Position numbers and translations under genes: made by a program. A model generated the notes under the pieces. The model saw only the letters and a list, made by a program, of their open reading frames with translations, was not told where the DNA came from and made no database searches. Shown in pieces: positions 1 to 7,257 of a stretch of 50,145 bases of DNA; positions within the stretch are counted from its first letter, which is position 1; each line of letters starts with the position of its first letter. This stretch comes from JAISGQ01 sp045604965 (GTDB lineage Bacteria > Bacillota > Clostridia > Oscillospirales > Acutalibacteraceae). Where the stretch lies: positions 1 through 50,145 of the forward strand of contig JAZUPB010000031.1 in assembly GCA_045604965.1 (NCBI GenBank). The letters run 5' to 3'.

Positions 1-1
1 C

Positions 2-319
2 CTGCTTAACCATCCAAAGTCATTAGTAAGAAATCGTGTGTTGTATATTCTTTCGGCTAATGCACAGTGGGACAACGAGAATCGTTTTGATGCAATAATA
101 TCAGATTATCTCTCCCACGTTACGGACGATAAGCCGATTACGGCGAGACAATGTATAAAGGCTCTTGCACAGGTGGGAGTGGCAAAGCCACAATATATTC
201 CGAGAATATTATTATGTTTGCATGATGCAGATTTATCGAAATATAAAGATAGTATGCGTCCATTGATTGAAAAGGACATGGCAGAAACAGAAAAAATACT
301 GACAGCTTCAGACTTATAA
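2..319 (+). CDS. HEAT-repeat protein of the 'SufBD protein' type, C-terminal part only
   Basis: The reading frame is open to the window edge, so only the last ~105 codons are visible; a GTG at 38 is internal, not the start. Family resemblance is to small (~200 residue) HEAT-repeat proteins of Clostridia that are often labelled 'SufBD protein' in databases, although they are not Fe-S scaffold proteins. Paired helices with the pattern ITARQCIKAL and IPRILLCL, and a closing SMRPLIEKD segment, fit that family. Biochemical role unknown; HEAT repeats usually bind proteins or nucleic acid. A hairpin terminator inside the repeat that follows ends this transcript. Family call is from memory of similar sequences, so moderate confidence. 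Confidence 0.6.
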   Translation: MLNHPKSLVRNRVLYILSANAQWDNENRFDAIISDYLSHVTDDKPITARQCIKALAQVGVAKPQYIPRILLCLHDADLSKYKDSMRPLIEKDMAETEKILTASDL

Positions 320-327
320 GCAAAGCA

Positions 328-515
328 AACTTTCAGTTTGTCGGAGCGACCACTCCCAATTCATCTGCCTGACAGAAACAGCCGTCTCCATCACGGAGGC
401 GGCTGTTTTTTCTTCCCGAACGAGAATTTCTCTCTATGGCTGAGATACTGTCCACCGAACACTTTATGTCGTAAACGAAGCTATGTACCGCACTTCTGTT
501 TCCTGTCCCCTGGTT
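328..515. repeat. Direct repeat, copy 1
   Basis: About 190 bp beginning a few bases after the stop codon of the HEAT-repeat gene and repeated at 1141-1340 with roughly 80-85% identity judged by eye. Shared landmarks in order: TCAGTTTGTCGGAG, a 12-bp GC-rich hairpin, GAATTTCTCTCTAT, CTGTCCACCGAAC and the block GTCGTAAACGA. The two copies flank the orphan membrane gene at 642-1136. A short open frame across this copy (338-568) reads as repeat sequence, not a gene. Confidence 0.75.
378..411 (+). terminator. Intrinsic terminator inside repeat copy 1
   Basis: The 12-bp stem ACAGCCGTCTCC / GGAGGCGGCTGT (one G-U pair) with a 5-nt loop is followed by six T. It closes the transcript of the HEAT-repeat gene. 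Confidence 0.75.
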
Positions 516-564
516 ATGCGGTTATCACGCTCAGAATCGACGTTCGGTGGAGATATGTGAATTA

Positions 565-593
565 TTGACTTAAGCTGTCAGGATGTGTAAAAT
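565..593 (+). promoter_or_regulatory. SigmaA-type promoter for the orphan membrane protein
   Basis: TTGACT, 17-bp spacer, TAAAAT. Placed just after repeat copy 1 and about 50 bp before the GTG start at 642. Confidence 0.6.
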
Positions 594-641
594 TAGTTAA
601 GGAACAGACAAACAAATTTGAATTTTACGGAGGAGAATGGT

Positions 642-1136
642 GTGATTAAGTTTGTTCATTTATTTAGAAATTATTATTTGGGAATTTCTTTTATTGGAAT
701 AATTGCATTTGTTATTCAGGAAATTCCGTACATAATTATGCCTTTAATAAAACCCACATCAAATCCAATAATGAATATGCAAAATGAAATTCTATGGATT
801 GAGAAAGTACAAGGATTGGTTGGTATGCTTTCAATGTTTTTGTTAATGTTGATTGTTAGAGATGATGTTAAGTTCTTTTCAATATCAACAACAAAAGAAA
901 AGACATTTTTTGCGTTGACTATTGGTATGATACTAATAAATTTTGTGGGATGGACATTTTATTATTTGGGATATCAATATGGTTGGTTGATTGTAATTAG
1001 TCAATTTGCAGTTGTCCCTTTGTATTATTTATTTTTTGGATTGTGGAAAAGCAATTATTTATTAGTTGGTACAGCTTCATTATTTTTCATAATCCATACT
1101 ATCAATGGATATATGAATTTTATTATAAAAAAGTGA
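642..1136 (+). CDS. Orphan multi-pass membrane protein, function unknown
   Basis: A 164-residue protein with about five hydrophobic helices (near residues 12-35, 59-75, 91-113, 115-137 and 140-160) and few charged residues. I do not recognise the family. The start is taken as GTG at 642 because GGAGGAG (629-635) sits 6 nt upstream; a TTG at 618 in the same frame lies before that site. The gene is far more AT-rich than its neighbours, has its own promoter, and is bracketed by two copies of a ~190 bp repeat, which together suggest recent acquisition. Nothing nearby hints at a partner or substrate. Confidence 0.7.
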   Translation: MIKFVHLFRNYYLGISFIGIIAFVIQEIPYIIMPLIKPTSNPIMNMQNEILWIEKVQGLVGMLSMFLLMLIVRDDVKFFSISTTKEKTFFALTIGMILINFVGWTFYYLGYQYGWLIVISQFAVVPLYYLFFGLWKSNYLLVGTASLFFIIHTINGYMNFIIKK

Positions 1137-1140
1137 TGCA

Positions 1141-1340
1141 CAAATTTCAGTTTGTCGGAGCAACAACTCCCAATTCATATGCCTGACAGAAACAGCCGTC
1201 TCCATCACGGAGGCGGCTGTGCTATTTTTCTGCCTGAACGGGAATTTCTCTCTATTACGAGGATACTGTCCACCGAACGCATTACGTCGTAAACGACGCT
1301 ATGTACCGGACTTCGATTTCATGCCCCGCGGCAGTGCGGT
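1141..1340. repeat. Direct repeat, copy 2
   Basis: Second copy of the element at 328-515, beginning right after the stop of the membrane gene. It carries the same hairpin (1192-1220) and a perfect GTCGTAAACGAC palindrome. Its distal end overlaps the 3' end of the spore protein gene read on the minus strand, so the last ~30 codons of that gene are repeat-derived. Confidence 0.75.
1192..1226. terminator. Bidirectional hairpin terminator in repeat copy 2
   Basis: Same 12-bp stem as at 378-406. On the plus strand it is followed by GCTATTTTT. It lies downstream of the converging membrane gene and spore protein gene and could serve both. Confidence 0.55.
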
Positions 1341-1542
1341 CTGCGCGGGTATATTTCGCAGTTCGTACGGGACACACATTATTGACCATCTGGCCTCCGA
1401 CAGAACCTGCTTCTCTGGAGGTGAGGTGACCGTTGTAACCTTCCTTAAGGTTTACACCAACCTCGTTTGCTGCTTCCATCTTAAAACGGTTGAGAGCCTC
1501 ACGTGCTTCGGGAACCATAACCTGATTGTTGTTTCTTGCCAT
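1282..1542 (-). CDS. Alpha/beta-type small acid-soluble spore protein with an abnormal C-terminus
   Basis: Such proteins coat and protect DNA in dormant spores and are cut by the Gpr protease at germination. Residues ~1-53 match the family well: an N-terminal PEAREALNRFKMEAANEVGV helix, GYNGHLTSREAGSVGGQMV, and the conserved GSVGGQMV core. After GGQMV the usual short tail (KKMI-like, ending within ~10 residues) is replaced by about 30 residues ending RYIASFTT, which are encoded by the neighbouring direct repeat. AAGGAG lies 8 nt before the ATG at 1542. The upstream sigmaG-like promoter supports forespore expression. The altered tail may be a fusion by insertion or recombination; whether the protein still works is open. 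Confidence 0.85.
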   Translation of the reverse strand: MARNNNQVMVPEAREALNRFKMEAANEVGVNLKEGYNGHLTSREAGSVGGQMVNNVCPVRTAKYTRADRTAAGHEIEVRYIASFTT

Positions 1543-1592
1543 AATATTTTACACTCCTTGATAAATCATCATTTTGTTTGCGTTTGCAATTA

Positions 1593-1621
1593 TATTATGC
1601 TTATTCATTTGTGGAGTATGA
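1593..1621 (-). promoter_or_regulatory. SigmaF/sigmaG-like forespore promoter
   Basis: On the minus strand TCATA, 17 nt, CATAATA, close to the B. subtilis sigmaG consensus (GHATR / CATnnTA), located ~50 bp before the spore protein start. The match to the expected regulator of this gene class raises confidence. Confidence 0.5.
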
Positions 1622-1703
1622 ATGACAAGATTTTGAAGTTTGTTTTATTTATCTTTAAAATATACCTTATAGATGATTATTAATGTGTAATCCTTAATGC
1701 TAA

Positions 1704-1732
1704 TTGACAACATATCTCAAATGGTGTAAATT
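1704..1732 (+). promoter_or_regulatory. Probable promoter for the polyol phosphotransferase genes
   Basis: TTGACA, 17-bp spacer, TAAATT (4 of 6 matches in the -10). It lies ~50 bp before the ATG at 1784. Confidence 0.4.
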
Positions 1733-1783
1733 ATTGTTTAGATTTATAAATTATAAATTCGTACATGTATATATCGCTTTTGA

Positions 1784-3010
1784 ATGGAGTCTGATTCTTT
1801 GAAAACTCTTCTGCTTAATATATGCAAACTCTTTTTGTCTTTTATTTATGCTGTAATGAAGCTTTTTCCCACTCAAAATAAAATTATATTTCTAAGCCGT
1901 CAGGGCAATGAGCCCGGTATTGATTTCCTTTTGCTGGAAAAGGAATTGAATGAAAATTATGCGCAGTACAAAACTGTTATGATGTGCAAAATGATTCCTG
2001 ACAGTCTATTCGGCAAGGTCGGGTATGCTTTTCATATATTAAGGCAAATGTGTCATCTTGCTACAGCGAGAGTTGCTGTTCTTGACACTTACTGCATTCC
2101 CGTATCTCTTCTTAAACATAAAAAGTGCCTTAAGGTTATACAGATTTGGCATGCAATGGGTTGTTTGAAACGTTTTGGTCTTTCAACAACAGGGCTTTCT
2201 CAAGGAAGAAGTGAAAATCTCGCCAAATCGATGAATATGCATAAAAATTATGACTGCGCTCTTTGCTCAGGTCCTGAATGTATCGCACCTTTTGCTGAAG
2301 CATTTGGCATGGAGCACTCCCGTATGATTCCCATCGGTATGCCGAGAATAGATTATCTGACTAAGGAAAAATTTACCTCTGCATCAAAAAATGCTATTTT
2401 ATCTGCATATCCTCAGCTTGTAAATGGTAAGGAAAATATTGTATACGTACCAACTTTCCGCCGTGGTGAAGGTTTGGGCGATGAATATATGGAAGCAGCC
2501 TTCGACAGCATACGCAACGCTGTAAACTATGAAAAATATAACCTTATTATTAAGGCTCACAGCGGAGAAGAACGTATCTTCACCAACTCCCCCGACAACC
2601 GTGAAGATGGATGCAAATTTATGGGACTTGACTTCATATCTGTTGCCGATTACATCGTCAGCGATTATTCAGCTATTATTTTCGAAGCTGCCGTTGCCAA
2701 AAAGCCTATTGCTTTGTATTGCTTCGATTGGGACGATTATGATGCCGCTCGCGGTTTTTACATCGACTATTTCGAAGATATTCCGTTTATTAAAATCAAA
2801 ACGTCCGAAGAACTTATATCCGCACTTGAAAACGGCAAGGTAGTTTTTGATGAAAACGGAAAACACTTTTCTGACCGATATGTCGTTCGCGGCGATTACA
2901 GTGTCACCGAACGGCTTGCAGAAATCTGCGATTCCCTCGCCCTCGGAGAATTTGACGGGGTGTATGCCGGCAGTGCATATGAAAACGGCATCTGGAAAAC
3001 AAATAACTGA
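1784..3010 (+). CDS. CDP-glycerol/CDP-ribitol polyol-phosphate transferase family protein (first)
   Basis: A 408-residue member of the Glyphos_transf family (TagB/TagF/TarK type), enzymes that move polyol-phosphate units from CDP-polyols onto teichoic acid or related chains at the inner face of the membrane. Visible motifs: IWHAMGCLKRFG with the conserved His near residue 124, VPTFRRGEG near 223, and SDYSAIIFEAA near 292. The usual KHHP motif is KAHSGEE here, a difference from its neighbour. The N-terminus has a hydrophobic, amphipathic stretch likely to touch the membrane. A TTG at 1799 preceded by GGAG is an alternative start. The adjacent second family member and tarI-tarJ suggest a ribitol-phosphate polymer; the exact substrate cannot be read from sequence. 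Confidence 0.85.
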   Translation: MESDSLKTLLLNICKLFLSFIYAVMKLFPTQNKIIFLSRQGNEPGIDFLLLEKELNENYAQYKTVMMCKMIPDSLFGKVGYAFHILRQMCHLATARVAVLDTYCIPVSLLKHKKCLKVIQIWHAMGCLKRFGLSTTGLSQGRSENLAKSMNMHKNYDCALCSGPECIAPFAEAFGMEHSRMIPIGMPRIDYLTKEKFTSASKNAILSAYPQLVNGKENIVYVPTFRRGEGLGDEYMEAAFDSIRNAVNYEKYNLIIKAHSGEERIFTNSPDNREDGCKFMGLDFISVADYIVSDYSAIIFEAAVAKKPIALYCFDWDDYDAARGFYIDYFEDIPFIKIKTSEELISALENGKVVFDENGKHFSDRYVVRGDYSVTERLAEICDSLALGEFDGVYAGSAYENGIWKTNN

Positions 3011-3016
3011 TAACCT

Positions 3017-3049
3017 GCTCTCTCTGTATACACAGAGAGAGCTTCTTTC
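3017..3049 (+). terminator. Hairpin between the two transferase genes
   Basis: Perfect 11-bp stem GCTCTCTCTGT / ACAGAGAGAGC with a 4-nt loop, followed by TTCTTTCTT. The T tract is broken, so it may only attenuate read-through into the next gene. Confidence 0.45.
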
Positions 3050-3119
3050 TTCCAAACAGATTGACACATTCTGCCTTAATATGTTAATATCTTTACAGAT
3101 TATAAAGGAGGCTTGACCT

Positions 3120-4304
3120 ATGTCTGTCGGTGGTCTTTTCAAGAAATTTTATAAATTTATGGCAATGCGAGTTCTTCTTCCTTTTTCCTATTTTCTTCAC
3201 AGCAGAGGAAAGATTGATGAGAAAAAGGTCGTTTTTGTTGAAATTCGCTTTGACAGTCTTAGCGATAACTTCGCTCTTATTGAGAAAAAACTCAGAGAGG
3301 AAGGCGGTTGGAATATAAGTCTTCATTGTCTTCGCCAAGGACGATGCAGTCTTTTCCAGTTTTTTAAAAACTGTCTGAAAATGAACAAGGATATCGGCAA
3401 CGCTCGATGTGTACTTCTTAATGAAGCCTCTTCCGCATACGGATGTCTCAACATCCGCAAAGAGACGATCACTATACAGACCTGGCACGGCTGCGGAGCA
3501 TTTAAAAAATTCGGAATCAGCCTCGCCGAAAAAAATGTTGGCGGCACAGAAGAAGATTATATCAATTTTCCAGTATACAGAAACAACGACTTCATTACTG
3601 TCAGCAGCCCTGAAGTTATTTGGGCTTATGAGGAAGCTATGAGTATTACCGAAAATGATTCACGAAAGGTACTTCCCATAGGCACCAGCAGAACTGACGT
3701 ATATTTTAACAGCGAAAATATTGAGGCTAACCGCAAAGCGCTCGAAGAACTTATCCCTCAGACAAAGGGCAAAAAAGTTATTCTGTACGCACCTACCTTC
3801 CGAGGTATGCCTTCCAACGGCCGTATTCCCGACAAACTTGACATCGAACAGCTTCGAAGCAGGATCTCTGATGAATATATTCTGGTTGTGAAACATCATC
3901 CTCTGGCCAAAAACCTTCAGCCCATTCCGCAGTCCTGTTCTGATTTCGCTTTTGATATCACCTCATCCTTATCAATCGAAACTGCGCTTATGGCTGCAGA
4001 TATTTGTATAACCGACTATTCATCTCTTGTATTTGAGTATTCTCTGCTTGAGCGTCCTTTGATATTCTTTGCCTATGACATAGACAGTTATATCGATGAG
4101 CGCGGTTTCTATTATCCGTTCAATGAATTTTGTCCCGGACCTATAGTTAATGACACAGACGAACTTGCTCAGGCTATCAATGATTCGGAGGATTTCGATC
4201 CTTCCAGAGTTCGTGATTTCAAAAATAAATTTATGTCTTCCTGTGACGGTCATGCAACCGAAAGAGTAATAGAAATTATCAAGCACGGGAAAAGAAGTAT
4301 ATGA
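3120..4304 (+). CDS. CDP-glycerol/CDP-ribitol polyol-phosphate transferase family protein (second)
   Basis: A 394-residue paralogue of the preceding gene with a fuller motif set: TWHGCGAFKKFG (His near residue 123), APTFRG near 223, KHHPL near 260, and TDYSSLVFEYS near 300, matching the acceptor- and CDP-binding elements of TagF-like polymerases. AAAGGAGG lies 9 nt before the ATG. The short N-terminal region is hydrophobic and basic, consistent with peripheral membrane attachment. With tarI and tarJ downstream under a separate promoter, this pair most plausibly acts as ribitol-phosphate primase and polymerase, or adds glycerol-phosphate; the choice is inference. Confidence 0.87.
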   Translation: MSVGGLFKKFYKFMAMRVLLPFSYFLHSRGKIDEKKVVFVEIRFDSLSDNFALIEKKLREEGGWNISLHCLRQGRCSLFQFFKNCLKMNKDIGNARCVLLNEASSAYGCLNIRKETITIQTWHGCGAFKKFGISLAEKNVGGTEEDYINFPVYRNNDFITVSSPEVIWAYEEAMSITENDSRKVLPIGTSRTDVYFNSENIEANRKALEELIPQTKGKKVILYAPTFRGMPSNGRIPDKLDIEQLRSRISDEYILVVKHHPLAKNLQPIPQSCSDFAFDITSSLSIETALMAADICITDYSSLVFEYSLLERPLIFFAYDIDSYIDERGFYYPFNEFCPGPIVNDTDELAQAINDSEDFDPSRVRDFKNKFMSSCDGHATERVIEIIKHGKRSI

Positions 4305-4309
4305 TTTTT

Positions 4310-4344
4310 CACAGTCTTGCTTTCGCAAGACTGTGAACTTTTTA
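4310..4344 (+). terminator. Intrinsic terminator after the second transferase
   Basis: Stem CACAGTCTTGC / GCAAGACTGTG with a TTTC loop, then ACTTTTTA. Confidence 0.8.
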
Positions 4345-4351
4345 TCCACCC

Positions 4352-4380
4352 TTGACAGCCCCCTGTGCAAGTTGTATAAT
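4352..4380 (+). promoter_or_regulatory. Perfect-consensus sigmaA promoter of tarI-tarJ
   Basis: TTGACA, 17-bp spacer, TATAAT: all 12 consensus bases present, 65 bp before the tarI ATG. Probably strong and constitutive unless the palindrome just downstream binds a repressor. Confidence 0.85.
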
Positions 4381-4389
4381 CAAAGTACA

Positions 4390-4410
4390 ATTTATCGAAT
4401 ATCGATAAAT
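4390..4410. promoter_or_regulatory. Palindrome in the tarI 5' leader, possible operator
   Basis: ATTTATCG, 5 nt, CGATAAAT, an 8-bp inverted repeat starting about where transcription should begin (+4 to +24). It could be an operator or a 5' stabilising hairpin; no regulator is identifiable. Confidence 0.35.
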
Positions 4411-4444
4411 TTCAGGCAATATTTTAAAGTCAGGAGGAATCCCT

Positions 4445-5158
4445 ATGATATATGCAGGAATTCTCGCCGGCGGTGTCGGCAGCAGAATGGGTATGACAGG
4501 TATGCCTAAGCAGTTTCTTTCTGTCGGCGGAAAGCCCATCATCATTCATACAATCGAAAAATTTCTTATGTGCGGTCGTATAGACCATATTTATGTGGCC
4601 GTAGTCAAGGACTACGTTTCCCATATGACCGATATTCTTCGCAAAGAGATCGGTGATTCTGATCGTGTTACTGTCATTGAAGGCGGCGCTGACAGGAACG
4701 GAAGCATTGTTAATGTAATCAGCGCTATCCGTAAAAACGATTCTTCCCCCGACAGTATACTTATCACTCACGATGCAGTTCGACCCTTTGTTTCTGCCAG
4801 AATCATTGAAGAAAATATCGATGCTGCTATTGAGTACGGTGCAACGGATACAGTTATCCCTGCAACCGATACTATAATTCGTTCAGCTGACGGTAAGCAG
4901 CTCGATGAAATTCCTGTCCGTGATGAGCTTTATAACGGTCAGACCCCTCAGACATTCCGCATCAGTATGTTCGAAGAAGACTATTTTGCTCTCAGCGATG
5001 AACAAAAGAAGATCCTTACTGATGCCTGCAAAATTTTTATCCTTGCAGGACGTACAGTTCGAATGGTTAAGGGCGATTCATACAATATGAAGATCACTAC
5101 TCCTTTTGATCTTCGTCTTGCTGAAGCCATTGTCGCGGAGGAACTGAGCCATGATTAA
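4445..5158 (+). CDS. tarI: D-ribitol-5-phosphate cytidylyltransferase (TarI; IspD superfamily)
   Basis: Makes CDP-ribitol from ribitol-5-phosphate and CTP, the activated unit for poly-ribitol-phosphate chains. The 237-residue protein has the nucleotide-binding start ILAGGVGSRMG...PKQFL (residues ~6-22), HDAVRPF near 110, and ATDTI near 141, as in the IspD/TarI superfamily. IspD of the MEP isoprenoid pathway has the same fold; TarI is preferred because a TarJ-like reductase overlaps it by 8 nt and polyol transferases lie upstream. AGGAGG is placed 7 nt before the ATG. The strong promoter at 4352 drives both genes. Confidence 0.85.
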   Translation: MIYAGILAGGVGSRMGMTGMPKQFLSVGGKPIIIHTIEKFLMCGRIDHIYVAVVKDYVSHMTDILRKEIGDSDRVTVIEGGADRNGSIVNVISAIRKNDSSPDSILITHDAVRPFVSARIIEENIDAAIEYGATDTVIPATDTIIRSADGKQLDEIPVRDELYNGQTPQTFRISMFEEDYFALSDEQKKILTDACKIFILAGRTVRMVKGDSYNMKITTPFDLRLAEAIVAEELSHD

Positions 5159-6170
5159 CAGAGTTTACCGACTGGTCGCACCAAAGCAGATTCAGGTCAA
5201 CTTCTGCAATATTGATCTGAACACCTCCGATGTTATAGTCCGTCCGAGGTTTCTCTCCATCTGTGCTGCTGACCAGAGATATTTTCAGGGACTTCGTCCG
5301 CCTGAGGCACTCAAGAAAAAACTTCCTATGGCCCTTATACACGAATGTGCAGGTGTTGTTGTTCACGATGCAAGCGGTGTTTACAAGCCCGGTCAGAAAG
5401 TTCTGATGGTTCCAAACCAGCCCTTTGCTCCTCCCGGTATAATTCGTGACAACTACGCTTCTACCTCCAAATTCCGTGCCAGCGGATATGACGGTTTTAT
5501 GCAGGAGTATGTTTCTATTGTACACGACTGCGTTGTTCCTTACGATAACATTGATGATTCTATTGCTTCTATCTGTGAGCTGATAAGTGTTGCCACTCAC
5601 GCTGTTACAACATTTATGCAGACTGCTCATTCTATCAGAAATGACGTTGCTGTCTTCGGCGACGGAAATCTCGGCTATATTACAGCGCTTCTGATTAAAA
5701 CTATGATGCCCGAAACAAAGCTGCACGTTATGGGCATAGTAGACGAGAAGCTTTCCCTCTTTTCCTTTGCTGATGAAATACACCATTCTGACAGACTTCC
5801 TGCCGGACTTCGCGTGGATCACGCCTTCGAATGTGTCGGCGGTCAGGTCTCCGGAACAATCATTAACTCAATCATTGATATTATCAATCCTCAGGGTACA
5901 GTTATGCTTATGGGTGTTTCTGAACAGCCTGTACCAATCAACACACGTATGGTTCTTGAGCGAGGACTTACCCTCATAGGCCGCAGCCGTTCCACTACAA
6001 AGGATTTCGAAGATACTCGCGATCTCCTTGAAAGTCATCCCGATATGCAGAGCAGACTTCGCCGCATTATTCGTGATACTGTTCCTGTTCGTACTATTGA
6101 GGATATGAACAACGCCTTTAATACAGATTTCTCGAATCCTTACAAAACAGTTATGCATTGGATGATATAA
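5151..6170 (+). CDS. tarJ: Ribulose-5-phosphate reductase / ribitol-5-phosphate dehydrogenase (TarJ)
   Basis: Reduces D-ribulose-5-phosphate with NADPH to D-ribitol-5-phosphate for TarI. It is a 339-residue medium-chain zinc dehydrogenase: an N-terminal GroES-like domain with the zinc-ligand Cys in CAADQRYF (near residue 38) and HE in ALIHECAG (near 64), then a Rossmann domain with VFGDGNLGY near residue 169. The structural-zinc Cys cluster of classic alcohol dehydrogenases is absent, as in TarJ. The 8-nt overlap with tarI indicates translational coupling. A long minus-strand open frame across this gene is a shadow. Confidence 0.87.
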   Translation: MINRVYRLVAPKQIQVNFCNIDLNTSDVIVRPRFLSICAADQRYFQGLRPPEALKKKLPMALIHECAGVVVHDASGVYKPGQKVLMVPNQPFAPPGIIRDNYASTSKFRASGYDGFMQEYVSIVHDCVVPYDNIDDSIASICELISVATHAVTTFMQTAHSIRNDVAVFGDGNLGYITALLIKTMMPETKLHVMGIVDEKLSLFSFADEIHHSDRLPAGLRVDHAFECVGGQVSGTIINSIIDIINPQGTVMLMGVSEQPVPINTRMVLERGLTLIGRSRSTTKDFEDTRDLLESHPDMQSRLRRIIRDTVPVRTIEDMNNAFNTDFSNPYKTVMHWMI

Positions 6171-6174
6171 AAAG

Positions 6175-6212
6175 AAAAGTCTCTTTTGAGCTTAGCTCAA
6201 AAGAGACTTTTT
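6175..6212. terminator. Bidirectional terminator between tarJ and rmlB
   Basis: A 17-bp stem AAAAGTCTCTTTTGAGC with its complement, 3-nt loop, and A/T tracts on both flanks. It serves the converging tarIJ and rml operons. Confidence 0.85.
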
Positions 6213-6220
6213 GATTTCTA

Positions 6221-7240
6221 TTATCTGTTGCCGTACATCTGCTGATAATAATTCTGATACTCACCTGAAATGATGGTCTCCCACCATTCGCGATTTTCAA
6301 GATACCATTTTATTGTTTTCTTTATGCCGTCGGCAAACATTGTTTCCGGCAGCCAGCCAAGCTCATTATGTATTTTGGTGGGATCTATAGCATATCGCAT
6401 ATCGTGACCTTTTCGGTCAGCTACATATGTAATAAGGTCTTCGCCCTTATTTAGCTCACGGCATATTATCTTTACAATATCAATATTCTTCATCTCATTA
6501 TGTCCGCCGATATTGTAGACCTCACCGACTTTACCGTTGTGAATTATCAGGTCTATAGCCTTACAGTGATCCTCAACATAAAGCCAGTCACGAACATTGA
6601 GACCTTCTCCGTAAACCGGGAGCGGCTTATCGGCAAGCGCATTGGCTATCATAAGAGGAATCAGCTTTTCGGGAAAATGATAAGGGCCGTAATTATTGGA
6701 GCAACGCGAAATAGTTACAGGCAATCCATAGGTGCGGTGATATGCCTGGACAAGAAGATCTGCCGCCGCCTTTGATGAGCTGTATGGTGAGCTCGTATGG
6801 ATCGGAGTCTCTTCTGTAAAGAAGAGATCAGGTCTGTCAAGAGGAAGATCTCCGTACACTTCATCGGTAGAAACCTGATGGTAACGTTTGATGCCGTATT
6901 TTCTGCATGCGTCCATCAGTGTTGCAGTGCCTACAATATTTGTCTCAAGAAAAACACCGGGATTTTCTATAGATCGGTCCACGTGGCTTTCTGCCGCAAA
7001 ATTGACTACCATATCCGGCTTTTCTTCTTCAAAGAGTTTGTATACTGCCTCTCTGTCGCATATATCTGCCTTTACAAAGCGGAAATTTGGATTATCCATA
7101 ACTGACGAAAGCGTTGAGAGATTTCCCGCATATGTAAGCTTATCGAGACAGATAATACGATAATCTGGATATTTCCCAAGCATATGGAAAATAAAATTCG
7201 AGCCGATAAAACCGGCACCGCCTGTTACAATTATAGTCAT
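6221..7240 (-). CDS. rmlB: dTDP-glucose 4,6-dehydratase
   Basis: Converts dTDP-D-glucose to dTDP-4-keto-6-deoxy-D-glucose, the branch point for deoxy and amino sugars. It is a short-chain dehydrogenase/reductase fold with NAD-binding GGAGFIGSNF at residues 8-17, the active-site STDEVYGD near 126, and YSSSK near 155. The start is the ATG at 7240, 7 nt after AAAGGAG; an ATG at 7261 in frame lies upstream of that site and would overlap rmlA. It gives 339 residues, the family norm. It is the last gene of a three-gene operon with rmlA and an aminotransferase; rmlC and rmlD are absent here, so the product is probably not rhamnose. Confidence 0.95.
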   Translation of the reverse strand: MTIIVTGGAGFIGSNFIFHMLGKYPDYRIICLDKLTYAGNLSTLSSVMDNPNFRFVKADICDREAVYKLFEEEKPDMVVNFAAESHVDRSIENPGVFLETNIVGTATLMDACRKYGIKRYHQVSTDEVYGDLPLDRPDLFFTEETPIHTSSPYSSSKAAADLLVQAYHRTYGLPVTISRCSNNYGPYHFPEKLIPLMIANALADKPLPVYGEGLNVRDWLYVEDHCKAIDLIIHNGKVGEVYNIGGHNEMKNIDIVKIICRELNKGEDLITYVADRKGHDMRYAIDPTKIHNELGWLPETMFADGIKKTIKWYLENREWWETIISGEYQNYYQQMYGNR

Positions 7241-7257
7241 AGTGTTTCTCCTTTTTA

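Noticed and set aside
338..568. 76-codon plus-strand open frame in repeat copy 1, and the related 154-codon frame at 1219-1683
   Set aside because: Both run through the repeat and its terminator hairpin; the second is antisense to the spore protein. No independent coding signal.
4445..5158. IspD of the MEP isoprenoid pathway
   Set aside because: The fold is shared, but overlap with a TarJ-type reductase and upstream polyol transferases favours TarI; a separate ispD would be expected elsewhere.
5097..5822. 241-codon minus-strand open frame
   Set aside because: Shadow of tarJ, which has full dehydrogenase motifs and translational coupling with tarI.
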